From NCBI RefSeq assembly GCF_032884065.1, contig NC_088867.1, forward strand, positions 28,267,507-28,331,506: DNA of 64,000 nt, written 5' to 3'. Positions 54,822 to 64,000 of the stretch are shown one piece after another. The notes under the pieces are model-generated. The model worked only from the letters and a program-made list of their open reading frames with translations, made no database searches and was not told the origin of the DNA. Source of the stretch: Artemia franciscana. Lineage: Eukaryota; Arthropoda; Branchiopoda; Anostraca; Artemiidae. Position 1 is the stretch's first letter, and each line of letters starts with the position of its first letter. A program made the translations under genes and the position numbers.

Positions 54822-56215
54822 AGGTCTTGCTTTGAACAGGAATTCAGGTAACTTAAGAATAAATGAGTCGTATTTCGGTTTGCTCAAGAGAAGCCGATAC
54901 TTTAGTGATCCCTGACATAAACCTTGAAACATCTTCCCCATCACATAATCAAACACGTCAACAACCCCTTAGATTATCTGCAAAAAATACAACTGTTAAA
55001 ATCAGTTGTAAATTTTATTTCTTAGTTGTTCGTTAGGATCCGTTAATGGCAGTTCAGAATTTTGTAGATTTTGGACAAATCACGGATAAGTAAGTATCAC
55101 TCACTTTATGGTTGTTAGGTATTTGATATTAATTCTTATAATTTTTGGCTTTTATTGAATTTTATTTATCTTTCTATTTTTTGGCTGTTTTTCATTGGTT
55201 TTGTTAACTTCCCGCGTTTGTTTTTTGGTCGTTTTTTATTTCTTCGGCAAATGCTTCGACTATATTATTTTGTTCGCGCTGAAGAAGAGAGGCGGTTGTT
55301 CTCAAGAAATATTCGCTTTGTGTGGTTCTTCAATATTTTTGCCGGGCCTTTGAACACCCCGTCTTTGATCATTTTCTTTCTTTATGTTATGGCATGCCAA
55401 TGTGGTTCAAGAAAGTATCTAAGGACATGGGCTTAGTACCCTTAAGAGCATCGTCATAAAAAAAAATGCACTGACTACAATACTCGTGAGGATTCGCGGT
55501 TGGTATTCAAAGCCAGACATAAATACACTCATAATGTTCCACTAGGCTCACCCAAGTCATTAATATTTTTGTGTATTTAAAAACAAATTTTAATTTAAAT
55601 AAATACTTCTTGAACAAAATATTTCGTTTATATTTTATTTTTACGTCAGCATTTACTAGTCAAAACATAAAAGTTGAATTTCTATTTTTCTATTATGAAT
55701 TTATGCAGTTTCACACCCAGGTTTAAGAAAGTTTTGAATATGGAAAGGGGATCTGTGCTTAAGTTTTGAATATGAAAAGGCTTCCGTGTGCCAAAAGAGT
55801 GTGGGGACCCTTGTTCTAGATCAATCTTCAGAGCTGGAACGACGGGAAGAGGTGTTTGAATAATTCAGAGACATAGCTCAGACACTGTAAATGCGATTAA
55901 CGTTTCGAGATTTGGTGATTCGCATATGAACATAATCAGAAGGGGGCTCTGTCCCGTTCCACCAAAAACGCTGAATTTTTCAAAATTCTTGGCATTTATT
56001 ATCCAATTTACAAAATTGTCTCTAATTACTGTCCCCCCCCCCCTGAAAGGAACTCTTGAATAGCATATTAACTGAAACGAAACACTTAAATATACCTGAA
56101 AAAATATTGACATTTTCTTGGATTCATTTCTAGTACTGTATCCATCTTAAAATAAAGCACTTTGTGGATTTGTTGCTATGGTTTCCAATAGCCCCTTGAA
56201 AACTCTGCACAATTG
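54822..56215. other. Intergenic DNA, possible hAT flank
   Basis: A 57-codon ORF at 54863-55036 (MSRISVCSREADTLVIPDIN...) and a very hydrophobic ORF at 55155-55436 have no recognisable domain. A phrase at about 55790-55820 (CCAAAAGAGTGTGGGGACCC) resembles hAT-type termini. The minus-strand ORF at 55865-56113 is unidentified. Confidence 0.35.
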
Positions 56216-56228
56216 GTTTGGAATCAAA

Positions 56229-57970
56229 ACAGTTCGTGGTAACGAACTGTACTAAGGAGCGAGCCGGCTCAATAGTAAACGGTACTCTAAAAAAAGGAAT
56301 TTTGATGCTAAAAGATACATCAAAAGAATCGAATTTTAATGCTGATTCTAAATATATAAGTTTCATCAAATTTAGTCTTTGTCATCAAAAGTTACTGAGA
56401 AAATTTGCCTTATTTTGGAAAATAGGGGGAAACACCCCCTAAAAGTCATAAAATCTTAACGAAAATCACACCATCGCATTCGGCGTATCAGGGAACCTTG
56501 TAGCAAAAATTTCAAACTCCCATCTAAAAAAATGTTGGTTTTCGTATTTTTTGCCAGAAGACAAATCACGGGCGCGTGTTTATTTGTTTTTTGTTTTTTT
56601 TCCATAGGGGTCATCGTATCGATCAAGTGGTCCTAGAATGTCGCAAGAGGTCTAATTTTAACGGAAATGAAAAGTTTTAGTGCCCTTTTTAAGTGACCAA
56701 AAAAATTGGAGGGCACCTAGGCCCTCTCCCACGCTCATTTTTTCCCAAAGTCAACGGATCAAAATTTTGAGATAGCCATTTTGTTCCGCATAGTCGAAAA
56801 CCATAAGAACTATGTCTTTGGGAATTAATTACTCCACCACAATCCCTGGGGGAGGGGCTGCAAGTTACAAACTTTAACCAGTGCTTACATATAGATATGG
56901 TTTATTGGGAAGTGTACGAACGTTTTCAGGGGTATTTTTTGGTTGGTGGGAAGGGGTTGAGGAGAGGGGTTGAGGGGAGGGGGCTTTTCTTGCAGGAATA
57001 TGTCCTGGGGGAAGAAAAATTCAATGAAAAGAGCGCAGGAATTTTCTAGCATTACTATAAAATAAACAATGAAAAAAAAACATGAAGACGTTTTTTTTCA
57101 ATTGAAAGTAAGGAGTAGCATTGAAACTTAAAACGAACAGAGATTATTACGCATATGAGGGGCTCTAAAAATACTTTAGCATAAAGAGCGAGGTATTTAA
57201 GAGGAGATAAATATCTCGCTCTTTAAGCTAAAGTGATTTTTAGTAATTTCAACCATTTATTCTACGGCCTTTCTAATTCAGGTGTCATTCTTAAAGAATT
57301 GGGACAAAACTTACGATTTAGTGTAAAGAGCGAGGTATTAACGAGGGTAGAAAAAACCCTCGTATACATAATAAAAACGTAAGAAGATAAAAGTTTGTTA
57401 CGTAATTTAATTCTTAAGTTAAGTATATTTTTTACTAATAAAAACGTTCGTTAAAAATTAAAAGTTCTAGTTGCCTTTTTAAGTAACCGAAAAATTGGCG
57501 GACAACAAGGCCTCCTTCCCCGCCCTTTATTTCTCAAAATTGTTTGATCAAAACCAAAAGAAAGCCATTTAGCCAAAAAAAGAATTAATATACAAATTTC
57601 ATTTTAATAATTTATGTGCGGAGAGGCAAAATCAAACATGCATTAATTCAAAAACATTCAGAAGTTAAATAAAAAAACTAGTTTTCTTTAACTGAAAGTA
57701 AGGAGCGACATTAAAATTTAAAACGAACAGAAATTACTCCGTATATGATATGGGTTGTCCCTTCCGCAATCCCTCGCTCTTTACGCTAAAGTTTGACTCT
57801 TTGTCACAATTCTACTTTTTAAAACAATTAAAAGCTTTAACGTGAAAAGCGAGGGATTGCGGAGGGGACAACCCATTTCATATACGGAGTAATTTCTGTT
57901 CGTTCTAAGTTTTAATGTCGCTCCTTAACTTTCAGTTAAAAAAACTAGTTTTTTTTTTATTTAATATATA
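56229..57970 (-). mobile_element. Family A non-autonomous element, copy 3 (minus orientation, 1.7 kb)
   Basis: Complete and inverted relative to copies 1 and 2. The terminal stem-loop is at 56229-56250 (beyond it, minus strand, TTTGATTCC). The two core modules, the second hairpin (about 57155-57360) and the 5' hairpin (about 57680-57955) follow, ending in the AT-rich start near 57966 (GATTATATATTAAATAAAA on the minus strand). Sharing both ends with copies 1 and 2 defines the element borders. Confidence 0.8.
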
Positions 57971-59340
57971 ATCAAAGTTAGTGTGTGCAACAAAATATCC
58001 AAGAAGAGTACACTGTTTCTTCCATTTAGCTTAAAAAAGATAAGCTCCGTCGAAACTGCAACTTCAAAGCAGGTAGTGTTCTAGTACATTGACAAGGCAA
58101 AGTCTAGTGCCTTCTTTTTATAGGAAATATATTGGAAAGCTTTAAATTTTAGTGAACGTAATCAAAGGTTCAGATAAAATGTTTAGTTTGCTACACGCGT
58201 CATGCTTCAAAATGTTGTACACATATTATTTCATGTTAAGAAACGTTTTATAGCTTCCCGAAAAAGTTCCCATCTGCACATTTTTGTGAGAACAACTAGT
58301 TTAAATCAAGGATTCTCTATCGTTGATCCAAACCCAGCTCCTTTTTGCTTTATTGTTTACATCTATGAAAGTTAAACCCCACTTTCTGCTTTACACCGAT
58401 GTAAATATATAAACTATTTGTCGGAGATCCAATTTAAAAAATAAACTCAGAATACTAAAACAATCTTGATTGACATTATCTGACCAAAAATCATGCCAGG
58501 TGTAACGCTATCCATTGAAATTTTGTCAGTCAAGACACATTTTGACTTAACCTTGTCCACAGACTAGCTAGGAAATCAAACTTACAGAATGCTAGGCCAT
58601 GACAAGCAAGGCATTAATTGGTCCTTGATTTTGACTTCAATTGGCCAACTATGTCTCAAAAAGACGAATGAAGAACCAATACCCCAAAGATAAGAAACGT
58701 TACCTGTTTGTTTTCCTTTATTATTTTACGAATTCTTAGTCCAAACTTTAATTTTATGTCCAAGCTACACTTATGGATAAAAAGAAATTACGCACGACAA
58801 CATAGCAACAATAAAGCCTTCGCGTTATTTAGTGAATCAAGCTAAATGAATACCTTTCATTGGTTCTCAGAATTTTTGCTCCATAGGATTTTGGCCCTGC
58901 TTAAGCCACAGTTACTGTTTTACAGGCCAAAATCCTAGAATGTGGAAATATCTTCTGTTGGGAACTCTTTTGTTAACCAAGAAGGGTATTAGAACTCCCT
59001 TTTTCAGGGAGTTCAATTCTCATTTTTAAAGTTACGCACACTTTGGTATGCTAACAGTTTTTGACGAGCAACTTAAAAAACGATACATTTTACATACTTA
59101 AAATCCTACCTGTTGTTGCATATGTTTAACTCAAAATTTTGTCTTTAGAGTTTTGGCTTCCATTGACAATAGTCGTTCTTCACTGACAGTTTATTGCTAG
59201 AAGCTGTCTGTTCTAAGAATCTTTTAAATGTGAGAGAGGTAAGTACCCCTTCCTTTCAAACCTCTATTCACGACATTCAAGTTTAATATTCGTATGACAA
59301 CGCTTCGGGAACGATAATCATTCCTGAAAAAGTCCATCTC
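57970..59340. other. Intergenic DNA with two small perfect inverted repeats
   Basis: TAGGATTTTGGCC (58884-58896) faces GGCCAAAATCCTA (58925-58937), a 13-bp perfect stem with a 28-nt loop. GAACTCCCT-TTTTC-AGGGAGTTC (58992-59014) is a 9-bp perfect stem. A decayed family A 3' end may be present near 59150-59215. No gene. Confidence 0.5.
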
Positions 59341-60010
59341 TGTCATAATTTATTTAGAGGGGGAAGGCCTGAAATGTTTTTGCAACGATTAGCTATATCA
59401 AAATTTTCTATCGATAGCAATTCATCCTCTTGGGGCAAAACTGTTGGTTTCTACCCCAAAATGACAAAAAAAAACTTTCCTATGGTGTAACCGTTTTGCT
59501 ACTTCAAACGGGCATTAGAAAATTTTCATTTCTGTTCGAATTGACCGTTCCCCGATTGGTTCGATACGACCATTCCTGAGAAAAGATACAAAAATACAAA
59601 CAAAATAAATAAACATGGCTCTGTGACCATTGTTTAAAAAAAAAAAATATAATAAAAAACGGCGTTTCGTGGATAGGGGCTTGAAACGCCTGCAATAAAT
59701 TGCTCTGCTATGCTGAATTTGACGGTGCAACCATTATCGAAATCACATCCCCCCCCCTTATGGACGCGTTTTGTACCCCTTTTAAAATTCAGGCAAATCT
59801 TTCTCAGGCTCGTAACTTTTGAAAGGCAACATTAAATTGAATGAAATTTATAAATTCAGAATTATCATCATAAAATTTCTTTTATGTATATTTGACTTAT
59901 TACATTCTTCTGATTATCATTGTAATCAATACTCTTTTTTTAGAGTCTCGGTTATTATTAGACCGACTCACATCTTACATACAATTGAAAGCCACGAACT
60001 GCTTGACTAA
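59341..60010 (+). mobile_element. Decayed family A 3' half
   Basis: Order of parts as in family A (GATAGGGGCTTGAAAC near 59668, CTCGTAACTTTTGAAAG near 59810, TTAGAGTCTCGGTTATTATT near 59940). It ends in CCACGAACTGCTTGACT, a damaged version of the terminal stem-loop. Much more diverged than the three full copies. Confidence 0.6.
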
Positions 60011-60049
60011 TTTTTTTTTATTAATAAATTGACCTTATAATGCTACTAA

Positions 60050-60690
60050 CAACTCAATGCAGCATCAAGCCGCTGAAGTCCAACTTTCCATCCCAATTCA
60101 TCCCAAGCCGCATCATCCTTTTCCATCCCAATCTATTCAACGCCTCTCTCTTTACACTTTCCTTGGAATTTTCCATTTCCTTTAACACTTTCTTTTTGAC
60201 ATCCTCCCACCCCAAACGGGGACAATATGCTTTTCGTTTACCCCTAGACAGTTGGCAAACAAGAATAATCTTTGTTAATCTGTCATCCTTCGTCCAAAGA
60301 CCATACCCTAGCCATCTCAACCTTTCTCTCATTATATTCCAAGAAAGCGGGATTGAACCACACTTTTTGCCCAGTCTACTGTTTTAAATATGGTCAGTCA
60401 GCCGGATTCCCCAAAAAAATCTGTTGGCAATTTCTTGGAAAGCATCTAGCAATTTTTCCTCCGTTTTTTTCGGAGCGACCATGCTTCAGAACCATACTTC
60501 ACCACAGTCATCAGTAAAGCTTCCGATGTTCTAATCGTGTCTCTGTCTCTACTCACTGTCTCTACTCACATTGCTACCTAGGCAAGTGAAGCTGTCCATT
60601 TGATCAATCTTCTCGTTATCGCACATCACTTTTTCATCTTCACTTATTCCTAGCCTTAGCGGCTTAGCGACGAAGCAACTAGCCTTAGCG
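60050..60690 (-). pseudogene. Non-LTR retrotransposon RT, C-terminal tail (same family as 1200-1880)
   Basis: The minus strand reads, from about 60665, GISEDEKVMCDNEKIDQMDS, then FTCLGS, a degraded middle, and from 60332 MRERLRWLGYGLWTKDDRLT, RKAYCPRLGWEDVKKKVLKE and VKREALNRLGWKRM. This is the RT tail seen at 1200-1880, better preserved at its end. Frameshifts and stops separate the parts. It lies about 95 bases downstream of the INO80C stop codon, in the same orientation. Confidence 0.8.
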
Positions 60691-60784
60691 ACTTAGCGAA
60701 ATCTAATATTGGAGCATAAGAGAAATTCTTGTATTTTAACGTTAATGGGTCACGACAAAAATATACGGATTTGAATTATCAGTT

Positions 60785-60904
60785 CTAGGAGTTACTACTT
60801 TTGCGCAGTGCTAGGTATCCACTCACTATGTCACTTGGCAAAGCTTGAATTGTTGAATATTCTTCAGGTGTTGAATAACGAAGCTTCGTAGTTGGATCTG
60901 TATA
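60785..60904 (-). CDS. INO80C: INO80 complex subunit C, last coding exon (partial gene)
   Basis: On the minus strand, TTCCTTTCTTTTCAG ends at 60905. A 40-codon phase-0 exon follows, ending in TAG: YTDPTTKLRYSTPEEYSTIQ, then ALPSDIVSGYLALRKSSNS. This is the YL1 C-terminal domain as it ends in INO80C (Ies6), where YTDP-KLRF-T-EEF--I--LPSD-V-GYLALRKA is near-invariant. INO80C/Ies6 is a nuclear subunit of the INO80 chromatin remodeller and helps hold Arp5 on the complex. Earlier exons should lie at higher coordinates, but none was recognised up to 64000, so the preceding intron is at least 3 kb or exons were missed. The exon is intact. Confidence 0.88.
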   Translation of the reverse strand, partial: YTDPTTKLRYSTPEEYSTIQALPSDIVSGYLALRKSSNS

Positions 60905-62479
60905 CTGAAAAGAAAGGAATTTTTATGATTTCTAAGCCAGACTGCAAATTAAATATAAGTTGTGGGACATAGGCAGAACTCAGGATATGGGATCATTCAT
61001 CCCAGATTTTTCAAAAAATTAGGAAAGGCTCGGTACAGCTGAAGCTGACCCAGCATTACATCAATAGGGTCTCGCAAATAAATATACTCTGCGGAACATG
61101 GTCAAAGGAGAGGACCAAATATTTAAGTTATATTTTAAGAAAATTAAAGAAAAATATTATGTTAAAGAAAAATAAACTTTTCGTAGAAAAAGAGCATGAA
61201 GAAGTAATGCCACAGGAATTGGTGTGCGGTGACCACCAAGCATTTCGGAACTGGGCTCTTTTGGAGCTGATAAGACTACGAGGTGGTAAGAGAATTTAGA
61301 TTAAGTAGCCCAATTCTTTATTACGAAAATGAACTAGATTTATGAGATTAGTTTTCACCATCGATTAAATACCCAATTCGTCCGCCCATCAAAGCTTAAA
61401 AATGGAATGTCTCAAGAAAAAATTAGTTATAAGCTCCTTAAAACAGTCGAAGTACGTTGTGTTCTTAAAACCAACTATTTTTCTATTTCCTAGCACATTT
61501 TGAATGTTGTTAGTGCTAAAATGAACCATAAGTATAAGCTAATGCTTTAGTACTTTGCCCCAAAACCTAGTGTCATTGTTTCAATGAAATGAATGAAAAA
61601 AAGTCGAATTAGCAAAAGTATGTAGCCGCTTGTCCTCAATGATGAACATGCTTTACAGTTCTTTCTTACGGGTCACTTTTGATGAAACCCGAATAAAAAT
61701 TTTAACACATTGATAATTTTTAGAACATTGGTAATTTTTGAAGCAATCAATTGAGCTCATTGAAGCAATGTTTTCAACTGACAAATCACAATTAAATGAC
61801 AGTTCTTTTTCTATACATCTGAAAAGATCCTGTTTAAAAAATAATCCCGTTAAAAAAAAAAGTGCAGAAAGTGGGAAAAAAAATTACTGCACATCAGACC
61901 AATAAAACTAGATTGATCGTTTAAATGTAATGTTACTAATTCCTGGAAGTCCCAGCAATTTTGATTCTCAGTGTTATAATGATATAACAGAAATTGTTCA
62001 AAACATATTCTATTTTCAGTAAAGGACAAATCAGGCTCTACTTTTAGAGGGTCTAGAACGGGCGGTTTTCTTTTTTAAGGTTTCCTACAAAAGTTTGCCC
62101 ATTATGATTTTTAACATAAAACTTGTCTGTGAATAATACGCAATTTTTCTTGAATTTGGGCCTTTTTCCCATTGGCATCTGAATGTCACTGAGATTTATC
62201 AGCCAAAATTTTTATTCCTACATAAGCTTGCCCACCATGATTTCTAATATAGAACTTACCTGTGAATATTAGGTAATTTGCTTGATTTTGGGATATTGTC
62301 CCTTGTGCATCTGAACATATTTATAATTTAATACCAAAGATTTTCCCTAAATCCCAGTTCGTCTTTAAATTATGCTTCCTTTCTTCAAATATGTGTCTAT
62401 CTCAGGTGCTTTTAATAGTTGTTTAGACTTAGGAATAAGGAGGTAGGAAAGAGTTCAGTCTCGTATCATTAATAAGTTC
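60905..62479 (-). other. INO80C intron; contains a two-copy tandem repeat
   Basis: No INO80C exon is visible. At about 62085-62345 a ~132-bp unit occurs twice in diverged form (CTACAAAAGTTTGCCCATTA / CTACATAAGCTTGCCCACCA, then ATGATTT-TAA-ATA-AACTT and a GCATCTGAA-T block). Confidence 0.5.
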
Positions 62480-63840
62480 AGATTACCACAGCGTGAACAG
62501 GTGTTGTTTTCGCGCACACGGAATTTTATGACTGTTTATGGTACAATGACTACTTGCGACTACTATTACTACTACAAGTACAATTACTGCTATTACTACT
62601 ATTATTACTACTACTGCCATTAGCACTACCAGGGGTGAACCTATGGGGTTTTTTTTGGGGGGGGGAGGTGTTATGTAAAGAATTTGCCAACGAAATCCTC
62701 CAGATACCGGAGAAATGTTGACACAAAAAACGTTAAGACGCTAAAGACGCCCGAAGTTCCAAGGCGTCAGCACTGCGTGCCGACGCCTTGAAACTTTGGG
62801 GACACCACTAGCTGCACCCCTGACTACTACTATAACTACTACTGCTACTATTTCTGCTACTAGTAGTAGTGTACTACTACCACTACTACGAATACTGCGA
62901 CTACTACTGCTACTACTAAAACATCAACTAATACTTGTGAACTAAATCAAAAGATTTTAAGTGCGTCCAGGTTGTCAAAAGAGCTTATATTCTGTTTTCA
63001 GAAATGGGTAAGGTTATTTAGTTGAAAATTCCAGTTAATGTTTAGGGGATGTTGTAATAAATAAAAAAACTGTATGTGCATCCAGGTTCTAAAAAGTGTG
63101 TATCTGGAATATCCAGGAACTACTAAGGGTATTAAGTTGAAACTTTCAGTGACCTCTAAAGGGGACGTTTCACTTAATAAAAAGATATTAGGTGCATCCA
63201 GGTTGTCAATAGAGTGTTTCTGGGCGCATCTATATTTATTTCAGGAGTGATTACGAGCGTTAATTTGAAAATTTCGGGAAAATCTAACGGGGATGTTACA
63301 CTGAATCAAAAGCAACCATACATATCCAGGTTGTCAAAACGGCAAACCTACAATACCTCAAGAACAGTTAAGGGCATTAAGTTGAAACTTTCATTCAGGA
63401 CTGGCTAAAACTATTAAAATGAAACTTTCAGGAAGTCGATCCAGATGCTGAATTAAAACAAAGACATCATATGCATCCAGTCTGTCAAAGGGGCGTAACT
63501 GCAATATATTAGGAGCGACTAACAGTATTAAGTTGAAACTTCTAATGAAAATGGGATGTTGAATGAAATCATCTTGGTTGTAAAAGTTTTATGTGCAACA
63601 TATCAGGAAGGGTGAGGGTATCAACTCAAAATTCTCACAAAATATTGAGGGGGAGTTGAGATAGAACAAAAGACACTGCGGGCATCCAGTTTGTCAATAG
63701 AGTGTGTATGAAATATCACAAAAACGGCTAGGGCACTAACTTTGTAATATCAGGGAATGTCGAGAGGGATGTTGGAGTCAATTAAAAGGAATTATGTGCA
63801 TCCAGGTTGTCAGAATGAAATTTTTCCAATACCACACCAA
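62480..63840. repeat. Family D repeats with triplet tracts
   Basis: ACT/GCT-rich triplet tracts at 62543-62628 and 62823-62930 are followed by degenerate units with GTGCATCCAGGTTGTCAAAA, TAAGTTGAAACTTTCAG and a GGGATGTTG-A-T-AATCAAAA block recurring about every 110-130 bases. The ORF at 63214-63408 is a translation of these units. Confidence 0.75.
62630..62822. mobile_element. 193-bp MITE inserted in a triplet tract
   Basis: The left end CAGGGGTGAACCTATGG and right end (reverse complement) CAGGGGTGCAGCTAGTGG form terminal inverted repeats. Both flanks are ACT-type triplets (AGCACTAC left, ACTACTAC right), consistent with an 8-bp duplication, which is typical of hAT elements. Inside is a GC-rich hairpin, AAGGCGTC facing GACGCCTT (62761-62789). 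No ORF. Confidence 0.65.
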
Positions 63841-64000
63841 GCAAACATTCAAGTCAAAGTCACAAATAAAAGAGTATAACGACTCAGAAATGAAGATAGC
63901 TGAATGATACCTCTGCTATATATTTATTCTTTTTTTTTGTATATATGTAGTCTATGAGCCTTCTCTCCAGGAGTATTGTTTCGGACATATTATGCAGAAA

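Noticed and set aside
55155..55436. 93-codon ORF looking like a multi-pass membrane protein
   Set aside because: Phe/Leu/Ile richness is expected from T-rich DNA; there is no recognised family and no splice or start context.
58992..59014. Hairpin followed by T-rich sequence as a rho-independent terminator
   Set aside because: The genome is eukaryotic; such terminators do not apply.

Overview
The window is animal nuclear DNA: AT-rich, with split genes that have consensus splice sites, no operons, and mostly repeats. The gene remnants (GDP-L-fucose synthase, INO80 complex subunit C, an mpaB/DUF2236-type oxygenase) are metazoan in type. Several repeat families look like those I remember from the brine shrimp Artemia, so a crustacean, possibly Artemia, is my best guess. 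That is recollection and was not checked.

Four gene loci are supported. (1) The last coding exon of GDP-L-fucose synthase (551-783, +); the rest of that gene lies to the left of the window. (2) A complete, uninterrupted 383-codon gene of the mpaB/rubber-oxygenase (DUF2236) family (26332-27483, +). (3) An unidentified minus-strand gene whose last three coding exons (49227-49402, 43908-44038, 37913-38080) were pieced together from splice sites and matching intron phases. Its two introns of 5.2 and 5.8 kb are packed with repeats, and the first of these exons encodes two TQT motifs. (4) The last coding exon of INO80 complex subunit C (60785-60904, -). Two further candidate exons (1982-2141 + and 18996-19234 -) are weak.

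Most of the remainder is mobile DNA. Non-LTR retrotransposon remnants lie at 1200-1880, 5650-8840 (ORF1 plus endonuclease/RT ORF2), 14690-16330, 40010-40350, 46811-48196 and 60050-60690. A hAT-type transposase relic lies at 53690-54360, and two small hAT-like non-autonomous elements at 4179-4613 and 62630-62822. Region 4.8-14.4 kb is dominated by long inverted-repeat (foldback) elements of at least three families.

From 20.7 to 63.8 kb there are several large non-coding families, which I label A to F. Family A elements (about 1.7 kb; 20768-22490, 24115-25812, 56229-57970 and fragments) begin with a hairpin of about 120-bp arms and end in a 9-bp stem with a 4-nt loop. Family C is a tandem array with a period of about 270 bp, in opposite orientations at 31.4-33.6/39.1-40.0 kb and 44.9-48.7 kb. 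Family D units carry ACT/GCT-rich tracts. Family E is a tandem array of about 300 bp (28.6-31.3 kb) that also ends in a short stem-loop. Families A and C share a core module, and A and E share the terminal stem-loop design. Together they look like one class of hairpin-terminated, tandem-repeat-bearing non-autonomous elements, perhaps Helentron/HINE-like. This is the most unusual structure in the window.
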